64,000 bases of DNA from Flavobacterium indicum GPTSA100-9 = DSM 17447 (GCF_000455605.1 NC_017025.1:434001-498000); one strand, 5' to 3'. Positions 52,375 to 61,460 are shown, numbered from the stretch's first letter. Notes: a model not told the origin generated them from the sequence alone. Program-made: numbers and translations.

Positions 52375-52785
52375 ATGAACGGTACGTTAAACAAAGTTAT
52401 TCTAATAGGACATTTAGGAGACGAAGTAAAAATGCATTATTTTGATGCAACAAATTGTATAGGAAGATTTCCGCTTGCAACAAATGAGGTTTACATTAAT
52501 AAATCTACTGGTGAAAAAATAACTTCTACTGAATGGCATAATATTGTTGTGCGAAACAAAGCTGCTGAATTATGTGAAAAATATTTATCTAAAGGTGATA
52601 AAATATACATTGAAGGTAGAATTAAATCGCGTCAATGGCAAGCAGAAGATGGTACTACTAAGTATACTACTGAAATTCAAGTAACTGAATTTACCTTTTT
52701 AAATACTAAAAAAGATACTGAATTGTCAAAAGCACCATCTAATCCGCCTTCAAATGATGTAAATTTTGAAGATTTAGGAAGTTAG
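52375..52785 (+). CDS. ssb: single-stranded DNA-binding protein
   Basis: 136 residues: an OB fold opening NKVILIGHLGDEVKMHYF, with TEWHNIVVRNKAAELCEKYLSKGDKIYIEGRIKSRQW (about 45-85), then a short tail. The usual acidic tip (DDDIPF-like), which recruits repair and replication partners, is not present; the protein ends NFEDLGS. It lies in the mutY-ssb-gld neighbourhood known from F. johnsoniae. It may be the main SSB or a paralogue with altered partner binding. Confidence 0.93.
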   Translation: MNGTLNKVILIGHLGDEVKMHYFDATNCIGRFPLATNEVYINKSTGEKITSTEWHNIVVRNKAAELCEKYLSKGDKIYIEGRIKSRQWQAEDGTTKYTTEIQVTEFTFLNTKKDTELSKAPSNPPSNDVNFEDLGS

Positions 52786-52803
52786 GTACTTAATTCATAT
52801 GAT

Positions 52804-52848
52804 AAAGAAAGAGAATAGTCGTTAGTTGTGACTATTCTCTTTCTTTTT
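52804..52848 (+). terminator. Terminator after ssb
   Basis: A perfect 17-bp stem (52804-52820 with 52830-52846, core GAGAATAGTC/GACTATTCTC), 9-base loop and T-rich end. It blocks read-through from ssb to gldD. Confidence 0.9.
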
Positions 52849-52867
52849 AGATAACTAATGTTTTTAG

Positions 52868-52875
52868 TATATTTG
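52868..52875 (+). promoter_or_regulatory. -7 element TATATTTG for gldD
   Basis: Exact match 24 bases before the gldD ATG, after the ssb terminator. Confidence 0.6.
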
Positions 52876-52899
52876 CTTGCATAAATCAATTCGCTTAAA

Positions 52900-53451
52900 A
52901 TGAAAATATATATTTTTTTCTTACTAATATCTGTAGCTGTTATTTCCTGTGGAGAAGATACTAAACCAAAACCAAAAGGACAATTAAGGTTAGAATATCC
53001 GCCAGCCAAATACGAATCGTTTGCAAACGATTGCCCATTTACATTTGATAAAAATACAGTTGTTAAAGTAAAACAAACCGCTGATTGTGGTTTGGAATTG
53101 CATTATCCTAAAATGAAAGCAACGGTGTATTTAACCTATAAAAAAGTTAATAGTAACTTAGAGAAACTATTAATAGATGCTCAAAAATTAACCTATGAAC
53201 ATGTGATTAAAGCAAATGATATTGCTGAGCAACCTTATGTGAATCCTTCAAAAAAAGTTTATGGAATGTTTTATCAAGTAGGTGGTAATGCGGCAACTAA
53301 TGCTCAGTTTTATGCTACTGATAGTACAAAAAATTTCTTAGTGGGAAGCATGTATTTTTATGCAAAACCAAATTTTGATTCTATTTTACCTGCGGCAGAT
53401 TATATAAAAAATGACATGAAACAAATCATGGAATCCTTAAAGTGGAAATAG
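52900..53451 (+). CDS. gldD: gliding motility lipoprotein GldD
   Basis: 183 residues: lipoprotein signal with lipobox VISC (Cys17), then the GldD pattern RLEYPPAKYESFANDCPFTFDKN, CGLELHYPKMKATVYLTYK and YGMFYQVGGNAATNAQFYATDS. GldD is required for gliding and for T9SS function in F. johnsoniae, where it is encoded with gldE. Here ssb is directly upstream, a terminator and promoter intervene, and gldE is not present. Function by family. Confidence 0.93.
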   Translation: MKIYIFFLLISVAVISCGEDTKPKPKGQLRLEYPPAKYESFANDCPFTFDKNTVVKVKQTADCGLELHYPKMKATVYLTYKKVNSNLEKLLIDAQKLTYEHVIKANDIAEQPYVNPSKKVYGMFYQVGGNAATNAQFYATDSTKNFLVGSMYFYAKPNFDSILPAADYIKNDMKQIMESLKWK

Positions 53452-53499
53452 TCTGAAAATTATTTCTTTTATACTTATTTAAAATCCTTTTCATTTGCA

Positions 53500-53507
53500 T
53501 ATATTTG
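53500..53507 (+). promoter_or_regulatory. -7 element TATATTTG for the TraB/GumN gene
   Basis: Exact match 26 bases before the TTG start at 53534. Confidence 0.55.
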
Positions 53508-53533
53508 GTGTTTAATAACCAAAAAACATTGTT

Positions 53534-56500
53534 TTGAAAAGAATTTTATTTTTGTTGTCATTCTTGACACTTTCTGCTTTTGCCCAAGAGAAAAAATACC
53601 AAAGCTTATTCTGGGAAATTTCTGGTAATGGTTTGACAAAAAAATCATATATGTATGGAACTATGCACGTTAGTGAAAAGGTTTCGTATCATTTGTCTGA
53701 TGCTTTTTTTGAAAAATTAATGGCTTCTGATTTCATTGCTAATGAAAGTGAACCCAATACTTGGACTGAATTATATGATTTGTTTAGTTTTTATCAAGGA
53801 ATATATCAGTATGGTCCTTTCTATTCAAGATTTTATGCACAGCCTGTAAAAAAAGACAATCTTTATCCTTTGTTTAGAAGTACCAATTATAATTTAATTA
53901 GTTTGCTATCAAGAACAAATGAAGCGAATCAAGAGTATCAGGAGGAGACCTATTTAGATATGTTTATCTATAGAACGGGAAAAAAGTATGGAAAAAAAAC
54001 CTTAGGACTTGAAGATGTTAAAAAAACTACTTTAAATATCATGAAAGCTGAAGCAGAAATGGATGTTAAAGAAGTAGATAAGAATAAGCAAGTACTATTA
54101 AAAATTCTTAAAAAAAGATCTTATAATGATGTTTTAACAGATGCTTATCGTGAAAAAGATTTAGATTTAATCGATACATTAAATGTGCTTTCTTCACCCA
54201 AATCCTACATGAAGGCTATGTTGTATGATAGAAATGAAACTATGGCAAAAAGCATGGATTCTATTATGAAAACGGGTAGCTTATTTAGTGCAGTTGGAGC
54301 AGCGCATTTACCTGGTAAAAATGGAATGATTGAAATTTTAAGAAGAAAAGGTTACACGGTTAAACCAATCATAAGTGAATATACAGACAAAGGAAAAAAT
54401 TTAAAAAAACAGATCGAGGAGTTCTTTGTTAAACCTAATTTACAAGTGAAATCATCATCAGATGGTATGATTACGTTGCCTTTGTTTCCACTAGTACTTG
54501 AAAGTGGAGAAAATATGGAATCTCCAGATTTGGCAAATGGAGGTTTTATAAATGTAAAACGATTATTGATTAAAGATTATGTAAATAAAAAAGATAAATT
54601 CTTTAATCCTAAAACATTAGATAGTTTGTTTTTTGAAAATATTCCAGGTGAAATTTTAGAAAAGAAAACATTTTCTGAAAAAAATTATTTAGTTTATGAT
54701 ATAAAAAGTAAAACTAAAACAAGTAAAGCGCAACGCTATAGATATTATATTACTCCATTAGAAATAATTGCTGTGATTATGGGTGGGGAAGGCGATTATG
54801 TTCGTAAATATGAAGATGAGGTTTATAATAACATCAAGCTTAAAAATTACAAACAAGATTGGGAAACTATTTTGCCTTATAAAGGAGGATTTCAAGTTCA
54901 AGTTCCTTCCTATAATGTTGTAGTTGGAAATAAAAAAGAAAATAAGCAATTAAATGATGTGGAATTATATGCTTATGATGAGCAAGAAAAAGCAACTTAT
55001 TTTGTTGTTGAAAAATCGATATTAGATAATTCAAATTTGGAGGATTCAGAATTTGAATTAAAGCGCATGCATTATGAATATTATAACCAACATGATTTAG
55101 ATTCTACAAAAACACATTTCGATGCTAAAAAATATGAATTTGTGTCGCAAGCCCCAATTGAAGAACAGCAAATTTATTTGAAATCTGTCTTAAAAGGCAA
55201 TAAATATTATTTGCTTGGTGCTAGAAATGCTTCTAAAAATAAAGTAGATCAGTTTTTTAATTCTTTCTCTATTCAACCTCATGTTACTAATGTTCAATAC
55301 AAAGTTTTTAAGGATTCAACGGCCTATTTTACTGTTGAAGTTCCTAAAAAAGAAAACGAATATTTAGATTTTAAATTTGACAGAAAGAACAGATACGATT
55401 ATGATGAAAAAAAGAAAAACCATTTCTTGCCAAAAAATAAATCCTATGAGTTTTTCTCACCAAATAAAACTTTAGTTGAATTAAATTATTATGGTTCTCA
55501 TCGTTATGAAAGTTATAAAGCAATAGATTCTTTATATGCTAATTTGAGAAAAAATTTAGCAACTGATTTTGAATCAGAAAAATACGATGAAGTTGTTGGA
55601 GGTGATGGCGTTGAAGATATTGCCGTTGCTGTTGAAGCAGCTGCTATTGATAATAATTATGTTCCAAATGTAACTACAGAAGTTGATAATAAAAAAGATA
55701 ATAAATTTGATCCTATTGATTATGCCTCTTCAACTTGGGAAAAAACATTAGGATTAGTTTCTAAAGAAAAATTAGAATTAATCAACGAAAAAATAACTTC
55801 AGATGCTAAAAATGATTATTTTGTTTATGAAGTTTTAGCAACAAAACCTAAGTCAACTCAAGCTATAAAATATAAAGTTGTGCTTAAAAAGGGCGAAACG
55901 TACATGTTGAAAACATTAGTTGATAAAAATTATAAAAACGATGATCCTTTTGTTGAAAAAGTATTTACTTCTTTCAAAGTAGATGAAAATGTACCTTCAA
56001 GAACTGTTTTTGAAAATAAATTAAAATTCTTTGAAGAAGATTTAAATAGTGAACACGATAGTATTCGAATTTCAGCAATTAAATCGTTTGATAACTTAAC
56101 TGTAGAAAAAGAAGATTTTCCTAAACTGAAAGAAATATTAGCCAATTTTAATTTTAAAAGTGATGAACAAGAATTAGTTGCTGATATTTACGAAAAAATA
56201 GGTTCAATAAAATCCTCAGAAATCATTCCGTATTTAGAACAAGCTTATAAAAAAGAAAATGTAAATACATCAATTCAATTTGCTGTTTTACGTGCGTTAA
56301 CTTCTCAAAAAACAAAAGAAGCTTATAAGAAAATAGGTGAATTATTAGACTATGATTTACCAATATCTGATAATAAATATGAGATTTCTGGATTGTTTAA
56401 TATGTTTACATATGATATTGAAAATTCACATACTCTTTATCCTCAAGTATTAGAGTATTATAGTATAAAAGAATATCATGAACCAGTAGTAGATTTTGTG

Positions 56501-57313
56501 AAAACTTTATTAGAATCAGAAAAAGTTCATGCTAAAAAGATTAAATCTTATAAAAAGATGTTAGTTACTAATGCTAAACTTGAGTATAAGAGACTTCTTA
56601 GTTGGAAAAGTAAACAAGAATCTAAAGATGAAGACGACTATGATTATGATGACGAAGCGCCAATAGAAGACTTAGATAGTTATTTGTCAATTTTGTATGC
56701 TTATAAAAACGATAAAGAAGTAAATCAATTATTTCAAAAAGCACAAGATTTAAAAATAGATGATTTAAATGTTGCACTTGCAAATAAAGAGCTAGCTAAA
56801 AATAAAAAATTAGATAAATCTGAAGCGCTAAAATTAATTGAAAGCCCTAAAACTAGATACAGCGCTTTCCAAATGTTATATCATAATAAACAATTTGATA
56901 TTTTAGATAAATATACTCAAGATACAATTGTTAAAGCAGCCATTGATTATTATGAAGATGTTGAAGACAAAAAAGATTCCATTGTATTTTTAGGAAAAAG
57001 AGAGTTAATTTTTAAAGATAAAAAGATTGTATATTTCTTTTATAAAAATGTAAATATCGAGGAAGATTCTTATGCCTCTCAGTCGGAAAATATTTCTGGA
57101 ATTGCGTTTATTGAAGATAAAGAACGTCTAAATTTAAAAGCGTTTATGAAATTAGATTCTAAACGTTTTTTAGAAGAAAAAGAGATTGAGGAAAATATTA
57201 AAATGTTAATTGATAAATCGCTAAATGATAATCATCTAAGAGTTAATTTTGCAAAAAAACAAGGCAATACTACTGGCTATACTGAGGATGAATATTATGA
57301 CGAAGAATATTAA
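53534..57313 (+). CDS. giant TraB/GumN family protein
   Basis: 1259 residues starting at TTG, which opens a signal peptide (MKRILFLLSFLTLSAFAQ). The N-terminal TraB/GumN domain (about 20-300) has the two hallmark motifs, GTMHVS (42-47) and AVGAAHLPG (about 253-261). The rest has no name I recognise: beta-rich blocks (about 310-860) with acidic and Lys-rich spacers, then helical HEAT-like repeats (about 870-1150) and a very acidic Tyr-rich C-terminus (EDEYYDEEY). TraB/GumN proteins are Tiki-like metalloprotease relatives. The start of yhhQ is 3 bases away, so it is probably cotranscribed. Periplasmic or surface role unknown. Confidence 0.85.
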   Translation: MKRILFLLSFLTLSAFAQEKKYQSLFWEISGNGLTKKSYMYGTMHVSEKVSYHLSDAFFEKLMASDFIANESEPNTWTELYDLFSFYQGIYQYGPFYSRFYAQPVKKDNLYPLFRSTNYNLISLLSRTNEANQEYQEETYLDMFIYRTGKKYGKKTLGLEDVKKTTLNIMKAEAEMDVKEVDKNKQVLLKILKKRSYNDVLTDAYREKDLDLIDTLNVLSSPKSYMKAMLYDRNETMAKSMDSIMKTGSLFSAVGAAHLPGKNGMIEILRRKGYTVKPIISEYTDKGKNLKKQIEEFFVKPNLQVKSSSDGMITLPLFPLVLESGENMESPDLANGGFINVKRLLIKDYVNKKDKFFNPKTLDSLFFENIPGEILEKKTFSEKNYLVYDIKSKTKTSKAQRYRYYITPLEIIAVIMGGEGDYVRKYEDEVYNNIKLKNYKQDWETILPYKGGFQVQVPSYNVVVGNKKENKQLNDVELYAYDEQEKATYFVVEKSILDNSNLEDSEFELKRMHYEYYNQHDLDSTKTHFDAKKYEFVSQAPIEEQQIYLKSVLKGNKYYLLGARNASKNKVDQFFNSFSIQPHVTNVQYKVFKDSTAYFTVEVPKKENEYLDFKFDRKNRYDYDEKKKNHFLPKNKSYEFFSPNKTLVELNYYGSHRYESYKAIDSLYANLRKNLATDFESEKYDEVVGGDGVEDIAVAVEAAAIDNNYVPNVTTEVDNKKDNKFDPIDYASSTWEKTLGLVSKEKLELINEKITSDAKNDYFVYEVLATKPKSTQAIKYKVVLKKGETYMLKTLVDKNYKNDDPFVEKVFTSFKVDENVPSRTVFENKLKFFEEDLNSEHDSIRISAIKSFDNLTVEKEDFPKLKEILANFNFKSDEQELVADIYEKIGSIKSSEIIPYLEQAYKKENVNTSIQFAVLRALTSQKTKEAYKKIGELLDYDLPISDNKYEISGLFNMFTYDIENSHTLYPQVLEYYSIKEYHEPVVDFVKTLLESEKVHAKKIKSYKKMLVTNAKLEYKRLLSWKSKQESKDEDDYDYDDEAPIEDLDSYLSILYAYKNDKEVNQLFQKAQDLKIDDLNVALANKELAKNKKLDKSEALKLIESPKTRYSAFQMLYHNKQFDILDKYTQDTIVKAAIDYYEDVEDKKDSIVFLGKRELIFKDKKIVYFFYKNVNIEEDSYASQSENISGIAFIEDKERLNLKAFMKLDSKRFLEEKEIEENIKMLIDKSLNDNHLRVNFAKKQGNTTGYTEDEYYDEEY

Positions 57314-57316
57314 TAT

Positions 57317-57967
57317 ATGCTAAGAACCAAGAAGGAAATTGTTTATGTAATTCTTGCAGGTATTTTTATTACAAACGCTGTAACTGCAGAACTTATAGGT
57401 GGGAAATTAATACAAGTTGGACCATTTGTGTTGAGTATGGGGATTTTGCCTTGGCCTATTGTGTTTATTGTGACCGATTTAATCAATGAATATTTTGGAA
57501 AACAAGGGGTAAAACGTTTAAGCTTAATCACTGCCGGATTGATATCTTATTGTTTTCTAATTCTATATTTTGCAATGAAAATTCCTGAAGCAAAAGGAAT
57601 AAGTCCGGTTAGTAATGAAGCTTTTAATCAAGTCTTTGGTCAAAGTAGTTTAATTATTATCGGGTCGATTACAGCTTTTTTGGTGGCTCAATTTTTAGAT
57701 GTTACTTTTTTTAATTACTTCAAAGAAAAAACAGGAGATAAAATGTTATGGTTGCGAAGTACAGGTTCAACTGTACTTTCGCAATTAATAGATTCTTTTG
57801 TGGTAGGAGGAATTGCTTTTTATTTGCCAGGTATTTGGACAACATCTCAATATGTAGAATTTTCTTTTACAGGTTATGCTTTTAAGTTGATAATTGCAAT
57901 ATTACTAACACCTTTAATTTATTTAGGTCATTATTTAATTGAAAAATACATTCATAACAATGAGTAA
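57317..57967 (+). CDS. yhhQ: queuosine precursor transporter (VUT family)
   Basis: 216 residues with six hydrophobic segments and the family motifs LIGGKLIQVGPF, ILPWPIVFIVTDLINEYFGKQGVKR and STVLSQLIDSFVVGGIAFYLPG. YhhQ/QPTR members import queuosine precursors (preQ0, preQ1) for tRNA modification. Lies 3 bases after the TraB/GumN gene and overlaps tag by 8 bases. Confidence 0.93.
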   Translation: MLRTKKEIVYVILAGIFITNAVTAELIGGKLIQVGPFVLSMGILPWPIVFIVTDLINEYFGKQGVKRLSLITAGLISYCFLILYFAMKIPEAKGISPVSNEAFNQVFGQSSLIIIGSITAFLVAQFLDVTFFNYFKEKTGDKMLWLRSTGSTVLSQLIDSFVVGGIAFYLPGIWTTSQYVEFSFTGYAFKLIIAILLTPLIYLGHYLIEKYIHNNE

Positions 57968-58517
57968 AACAAGATGTGCTTGGTGTGAAAAAGATGATTT
58001 GTATCGAAATTATCATGATAAGGAATGGGGTAAACCTGTATATGATGATGCTACTATTTTTGAGTTTCTAATTCTAGAAACGTTTCAGGCGGGTTTAAGT
58101 TGGTATACTGTTTTAGCGAAGAGAGAAAATTTTAGAAAAGCATTCAAAAAGTTTGATGTGCATAAAGTAGCCCAATTTACAGATGCGCAAATTCAAGTAT
58201 TATGTGAAGATACTGGAATAATTCGTAATAAATTAAAAATTAAAGCTGCTGTAACTAATGCGCAAGCTTTTATAAAAGTACAGAAAGAATTTGGTAGTTT
58301 TTCCAACTATATTTGGGGTTTTGTTAATGGAACACCAATTGATAATTGCCCTAAAACATTAAAAGATGTTCCCGCTACAACTGAAGTTTCCGATCAATTG
58401 AGTAAAGATTTGAAAAAGCGAGGGTTTAAATTTGTGGGTTCAACAGTTGTTTACGCGCACATGCAAGCAACAGGAATGATAAATGATCATGTGGAAGATT
58501 GTTGGACTAGAGGTTAG
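57960..58517 (+). CDS. tag: DNA-3-methyladenine glycosylase I
   Basis: 185 residues from the ATG at 57960, which begins MSKTRCAWC; an ATG 7 codons earlier is inside yhhQ and precedes the conserved start. Zinc ligands of Tag are visible: the Cys near the N-terminus (C6 in TRCAWC), the His in NYHDKEWG, and His and Cys in the C-terminal DHVEDCW. The conserved FEFLILETFQAGLSW helix contains the substrate-site Glu. It excises 3-methyladenine from alkylated DNA. Its start overlaps the yhhQ stop by 8 bases. Confidence 0.95.
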   Translation: MSKTRCAWCEKDDLYRNYHDKEWGKPVYDDATIFEFLILETFQAGLSWYTVLAKRENFRKAFKKFDVHKVAQFTDAQIQVLCEDTGIIRNKLKIKAAVTNAQAFIKVQKEFGSFSNYIWGFVNGTPIDNCPKTLKDVPATTEVSDQLSKDLKKRGFKFVGSTVVYAHMQATGMINDHVEDCWTRG

Positions 58518-58611
58518 TTTTTAGTCTCAGAAAATAGCCTCAGTTTCCAGTTTATGATTTCTAAATTTTAAATTTACTCAAAACCTTTCTAACTTCTAAT
58601 TTAATAGCGAT

Positions 58612-58824
58612 ATGGATCCACTTCACGGTAAAACACTGCAATATATTGTCGAAAAACTTGTGGCTTATTTTGGTTTTGATACGTTGGCTGAATTAATTCC
58701 AATTAATTGTTTTAAAAGTAACCCATCTATAAAATCGAGTTTGACTTTTTTAAGAAAAACACCTTGGGCGAGAAAAAAAGTAGAAGATTTATATGTGAAA
58801 TTTCAGGATAGAATTGAAAAATAA
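58612..58824 (+). CDS. VF530 family DNA-binding protein (DUF2132)
   Basis: 70 residues, all-helical, with the strong family pattern [55 protein letters not shown]530 proteins are small and compact and described as DNA-binding on structural grounds; the role is unknown. Follows tag after 94 bases in which I see neither promoter nor gene; closed by a terminator. Confidence 0.9.
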   Translation: MDPLHGKTLQYIVEKLVAYFGFDTLAELIPINCFKSNPSIKSSLTFLRKTPWARKKVEDLYVKFQDRIEK

Positions 58825-58869
58825 TAGGATTTAGATATTGTTTGGTATTAAGAACTTAAATAAATAAAA

Positions 58870-58900
58870 AGAGGGCAGTCTAAAACTGCCCCTCTTTTTT
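58870..58900. terminator. Terminator after the VF530 gene
   Basis: Stem GAGGGCAGT/ACTGCCCCTC (58871-58879 with 58885-58894, one bulged C), A run before and T run after, so it can act in both directions. Confidence 0.8.
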
Positions 58901-58995
58901 TATAAATAATAAATATATACTGTAATTCCAGCTAATAATAAATACAATAGCATTAAAAAAAATTCAAGTCTATATTTAATAATTAAGTATTTCAT
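58900..58995 (-). CDS. candidate 31-residue single-pass membrane peptide
   Basis: ATG at 58995, TAA at 58900-58902. The peptide MKYLIIKYRLEFFLMLLYLL continues with LAGITVYIYYL: a short basic head and one hydrophobic helix. Its ATG overlaps the stop of the LamG/T9SS gene (TAATG), the usual sign of translational coupling, and its own stop abuts a terminator. Short enough to be chance, but the charge pattern and position are those of a real small membrane protein. Confidence 0.45.
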   Translation of the reverse strand: MKYLIIKYRLEFFLMLLYLLLAGITVYIYYL

Positions 58996-61367
58996 TAATT
59001 TTTTATTAATTTAATTGAATTATTGTTTCCAATATTATCAATATGATTCAGTATGTAAATGCCATTTTCAAAATTATTTAGATCGATTTGATTGATCCCA
59101 ATTTTAGCTTTATTTGTGTAAATTAATTTTCCTATTAAGTCATAAACTGTAATTGATAATTCCTCTTCAGTTTCAATTGTAAAATAACCATTTGATGGAT
59201 TAGGGTAAATTTTTAATTCACTACTATTGTTTACAAAATCAGGATTACCTAAAGTTGTACAAGTAGTACCAGTTGTCATAACAGATCCAGCTTTCCAGTT
59301 AGAAGTAGCTCCATTTAAAGTAAAATTAGTTAATGTTCCATTGTTTGTGTTCCCAGAATTATCAGTTGCAGAAGTTACAGTACTGTTATTTATACTATCA
59401 AAACCTTGATTAAACTTATAATAAATTTTTAAGTTATTTTGAATGCCTTGTAATTCGCAATTCATTGTGTTTAAAATGTCGGTAGAAGTTAATGCAGCAT
59501 TCCAAACACGAACTTCATCAATTTCTCCATTAAAATATTCAGAAGCAATATTTCCTGATCCTACTCTTAACTTATTGTCGGAATTTCTTAACACTCTATT
59601 TCCTATTGCTATAGATGCTTCTAAATTTCCATTTAAATATAATCGTAATGCGTTATTGTTTTCAAAGACAAATGTAGCTAAATACCAAGTGTTTGTGTTT
59701 AATGTAGTAGTTCCTGTTATAAAGGTATCAGGAGAAGCGCTAATTCCAGCACTTAATTTACCAGTTGAAGTAACATCCATTTGAACTGACCAACCTCCTG
59801 TTGAGTCACTACCTCTTTGTATTAAACGATCATTATTTGCAGGTAATGCTGGTATTCTAAACCATAGTTGATACGATTGATTTTCTGTATTGGTAGTAAT
59901 TTGATTAGTAGAAAGTACAAAATCATTTGTTCCATCAAATTTTAAATGGGTAGCAGGAACTACATAATCATAAGCTGCTACTTGGAATTGTGCATTTGAA
60001 TTTCCCCAGAAATTTTCCCAAACTCTAATATATAAAACCGTTCCAGGTGTTTGTCCTAATAAAATTATTTTTGAATAATCATTATTTCCAGTATTATCAT
60101 CACAAGTTACTAAAGAGAATGTGCCACAAGTACCAGAATAAATTTCTAAACCTGTATCATAATTTCCAGCTCCGTTAGTTTCAATTACTATGTTGCCTGA
60201 TGCTGGAATAGTAGCTGTATACCATACGTCTCCTCCTTGGAAATTTCCACAAGTTGGTGTAGGAGTACCAGAATTAGTTGCTGTTGTTAAATTAACATTT
60301 ACAGGGAAATCATTAAACGAACTTGCCCCAACAGTTAAGTTGATTGCATTAGAACATTCATTATTAGCCACAATTACATTCACTACAATTTGAGTTCTTG
60401 CACTCTCACAACCATTTGCATTTGTTGAAGAAACCCAGTATGAAGTTGTTCCGGCTGTTGCTGTGTTTGGCGTAGGAGCCGTTGTGTAGCCTGTTCCTCC
60501 TGTTGCTGTTGTATACCACATTAATCCAGTTCCATTTGAACCTGTTGTTGCAGTCAATACAGAAGCTGTAGTCCCTTGATTGTAAATAATTGGAGATGAA
60601 ACTATAGGGTTTCCAGGAGTAAAAATTGGAGACCCTGCTAACCAATTTGATGTTGTCCCGTTTAATGTGAAATTTGTTAAAATTCCGTTATTATTATTTG
60701 TAGTAGCATCTAAAGAATTTGTAATTGTTGTATTATTTGCTTGATCTACACCTTGATTAAATTTATAATATAATGCTAATCCCGTTTCATTCCCTTGTAA
60801 TTCACAATTCATGCTATTCATTATTTCTGTTTGTGTTAAGGCAATATTCCAAACTCTTACATCATCAATGTCACCTCTAAAAAATTCACTTGCAATATTT
60901 CCTGAACCAACTCTTAACTTATTATCGGAATTTCTTAACACTCTATTTCCTATTGCTATAGATGCTTCTAAATTTCCATTTAAATATAATCGTAATGCGT
61001 TATTGTTTTCAAAGACAAATGTAGCTAAATACCAAGTGTTTGTGTTTAATGTAGTAGTTCCTGTTATAAAGGTATCAGGAGAAGCGCTAATTCCAGCACT
61101 TAATTTACCAGTTGAAGTAACATCCATTTGAACTGACCAACCTCCTGTTGAGTCACTACCTCTTTGTATTAAACGATCATTATTTGCAGGTAATGCTGGT
61201 ATTCTAAACCATAGTTGATACGATTGATTTTCTGTATTGGTAGTAATTTGATTAGTAGAAAGTACAAAATCATTTGTGCCATCAAAATTTAAGTGTGTTG
61301 CATTTTGTCCAATAGAAAAATAACTTATCCAGAAAAAGGATAGTAAATAGTAAAGTTTTTGTTTCAT
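58995..61367 (-). CDS. T9SS type A surface protein with two LamG-like domains
   Basis: 790 residues: signal peptide (about 1-20), a LamG/concanavalin-like domain (about 23-195), an Ig-like linker (about 250-330, with GTTSYWVSSTNANGCES), a CUB-like calcium-type domain (about 335-465; CDDNTGNNDYSKI), a second, nearly identical LamG-like domain (about 472-645), and a C-terminal type A sorting tail (about 715-790; LKIYPNPSNGYFTI, YDLIGKLIYTNKA, NGIYIL). Secreted by T9SS and attached to the surface. LamG folds often bind glycans, but no ligand can be named. It has its own -7 element. Confidence 0.92.
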   Translation of the reverse strand: MKQKLYYLLSFFWISYFSIGQNATHLNFDGTNDFVLSTNQITTNTENQSYQLWFRIPALPANNDRLIQRGSDSTGGWSVQMDVTSTGKLSAGISASPDTFITGTTTLNTNTWYLATFVFENNNALRLYLNGNLEASIAIGNRVLRNSDNKLRVGSGNIASEFFRGDIDDVRVWNIALTQTEIMNSMNCELQGNETGLALYYKFNQGVDQANNTTITNSLDATTNNNNGILTNFTLNGTTSNWLAGSPIFTPGNPIVSSPIIYNQGTTASVLTATTGSNGTGLMWYTTATGGTGYTTAPTPNTATAGTTSYWVSSTNANGCESARTQIVVNVIVANNECSNAINLTVGASSFNDFPVNVNLTTATNSGTPTPTCGNFQGGDVWYTATIPASGNIVIETNGAGNYDTGLEIYSGTCGTFSLVTCDDNTGNNDYSKIILLGQTPGTVLYIRVWENFWGNSNAQFQVAAYDYVVPATHLKFDGTNDFVLSTNQITTNTENQSYQLWFRIPALPANNDRLIQRGSDSTGGWSVQMDVTSTGKLSAGISASPDTFITGTTTLNTNTWYLATFVFENNNALRLYLNGNLEASIAIGNRVLRNSDNKLRVGSGNIASEYFNGEIDEVRVWNAALTSTDILNTMNCELQGIQNNLKIYYKFNQGFDSINNSTVTSATDNSGNTNNGTLTNFTLNGATSNWKAGSVMTTGTTCTTLGNPDFVNNSSELKIYPNPSNGYFTIETEEELSITVYDLIGKLIYTNKAKIGINQIDLNNFENGIYILNHIDNIGNNNSIKLIKN
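59578..59930 (-). repeat. 353-bp exact internal duplication, downstream copy
   Basis: Identical by eye to 60925-61277 (offset 1347 bases, 449 codons). It encodes most of the second LamG-like domain. Outside these limits the two copies diverge at once, including at the protein level. Confidence 0.9.
60925..61277 (-). repeat. 353-bp exact internal duplication, upstream copy
   Basis: Encodes most of the first LamG-like domain; matches 59578-59930 base for base as far as I can see. Confidence 0.9.
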
Positions 61368-61393
61368 ACCATCAATATTTAAAGTTTATGAAA

Positions 61394-61401
61394 CAAAAAT
61401 A
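61394..61401 (-). promoter_or_regulatory. -7 element TATTTTTG for the LamG/T9SS gene
   Basis: CAAAAATA on the plus strand, 26 bases before the ATG at 61367. Confidence 0.55.
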
Positions 61402-61460
61402 TTTTTAAAATAAATACTAATTATTTTGTTGGGATGATTTGCAAAAATTTGTGGACGAAA

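Noticed and set aside
58518..58611. Gap between tag and the VF530 gene
   Set aside because: Searched for a small ORF, promoter or hairpin; nothing convincing was found.
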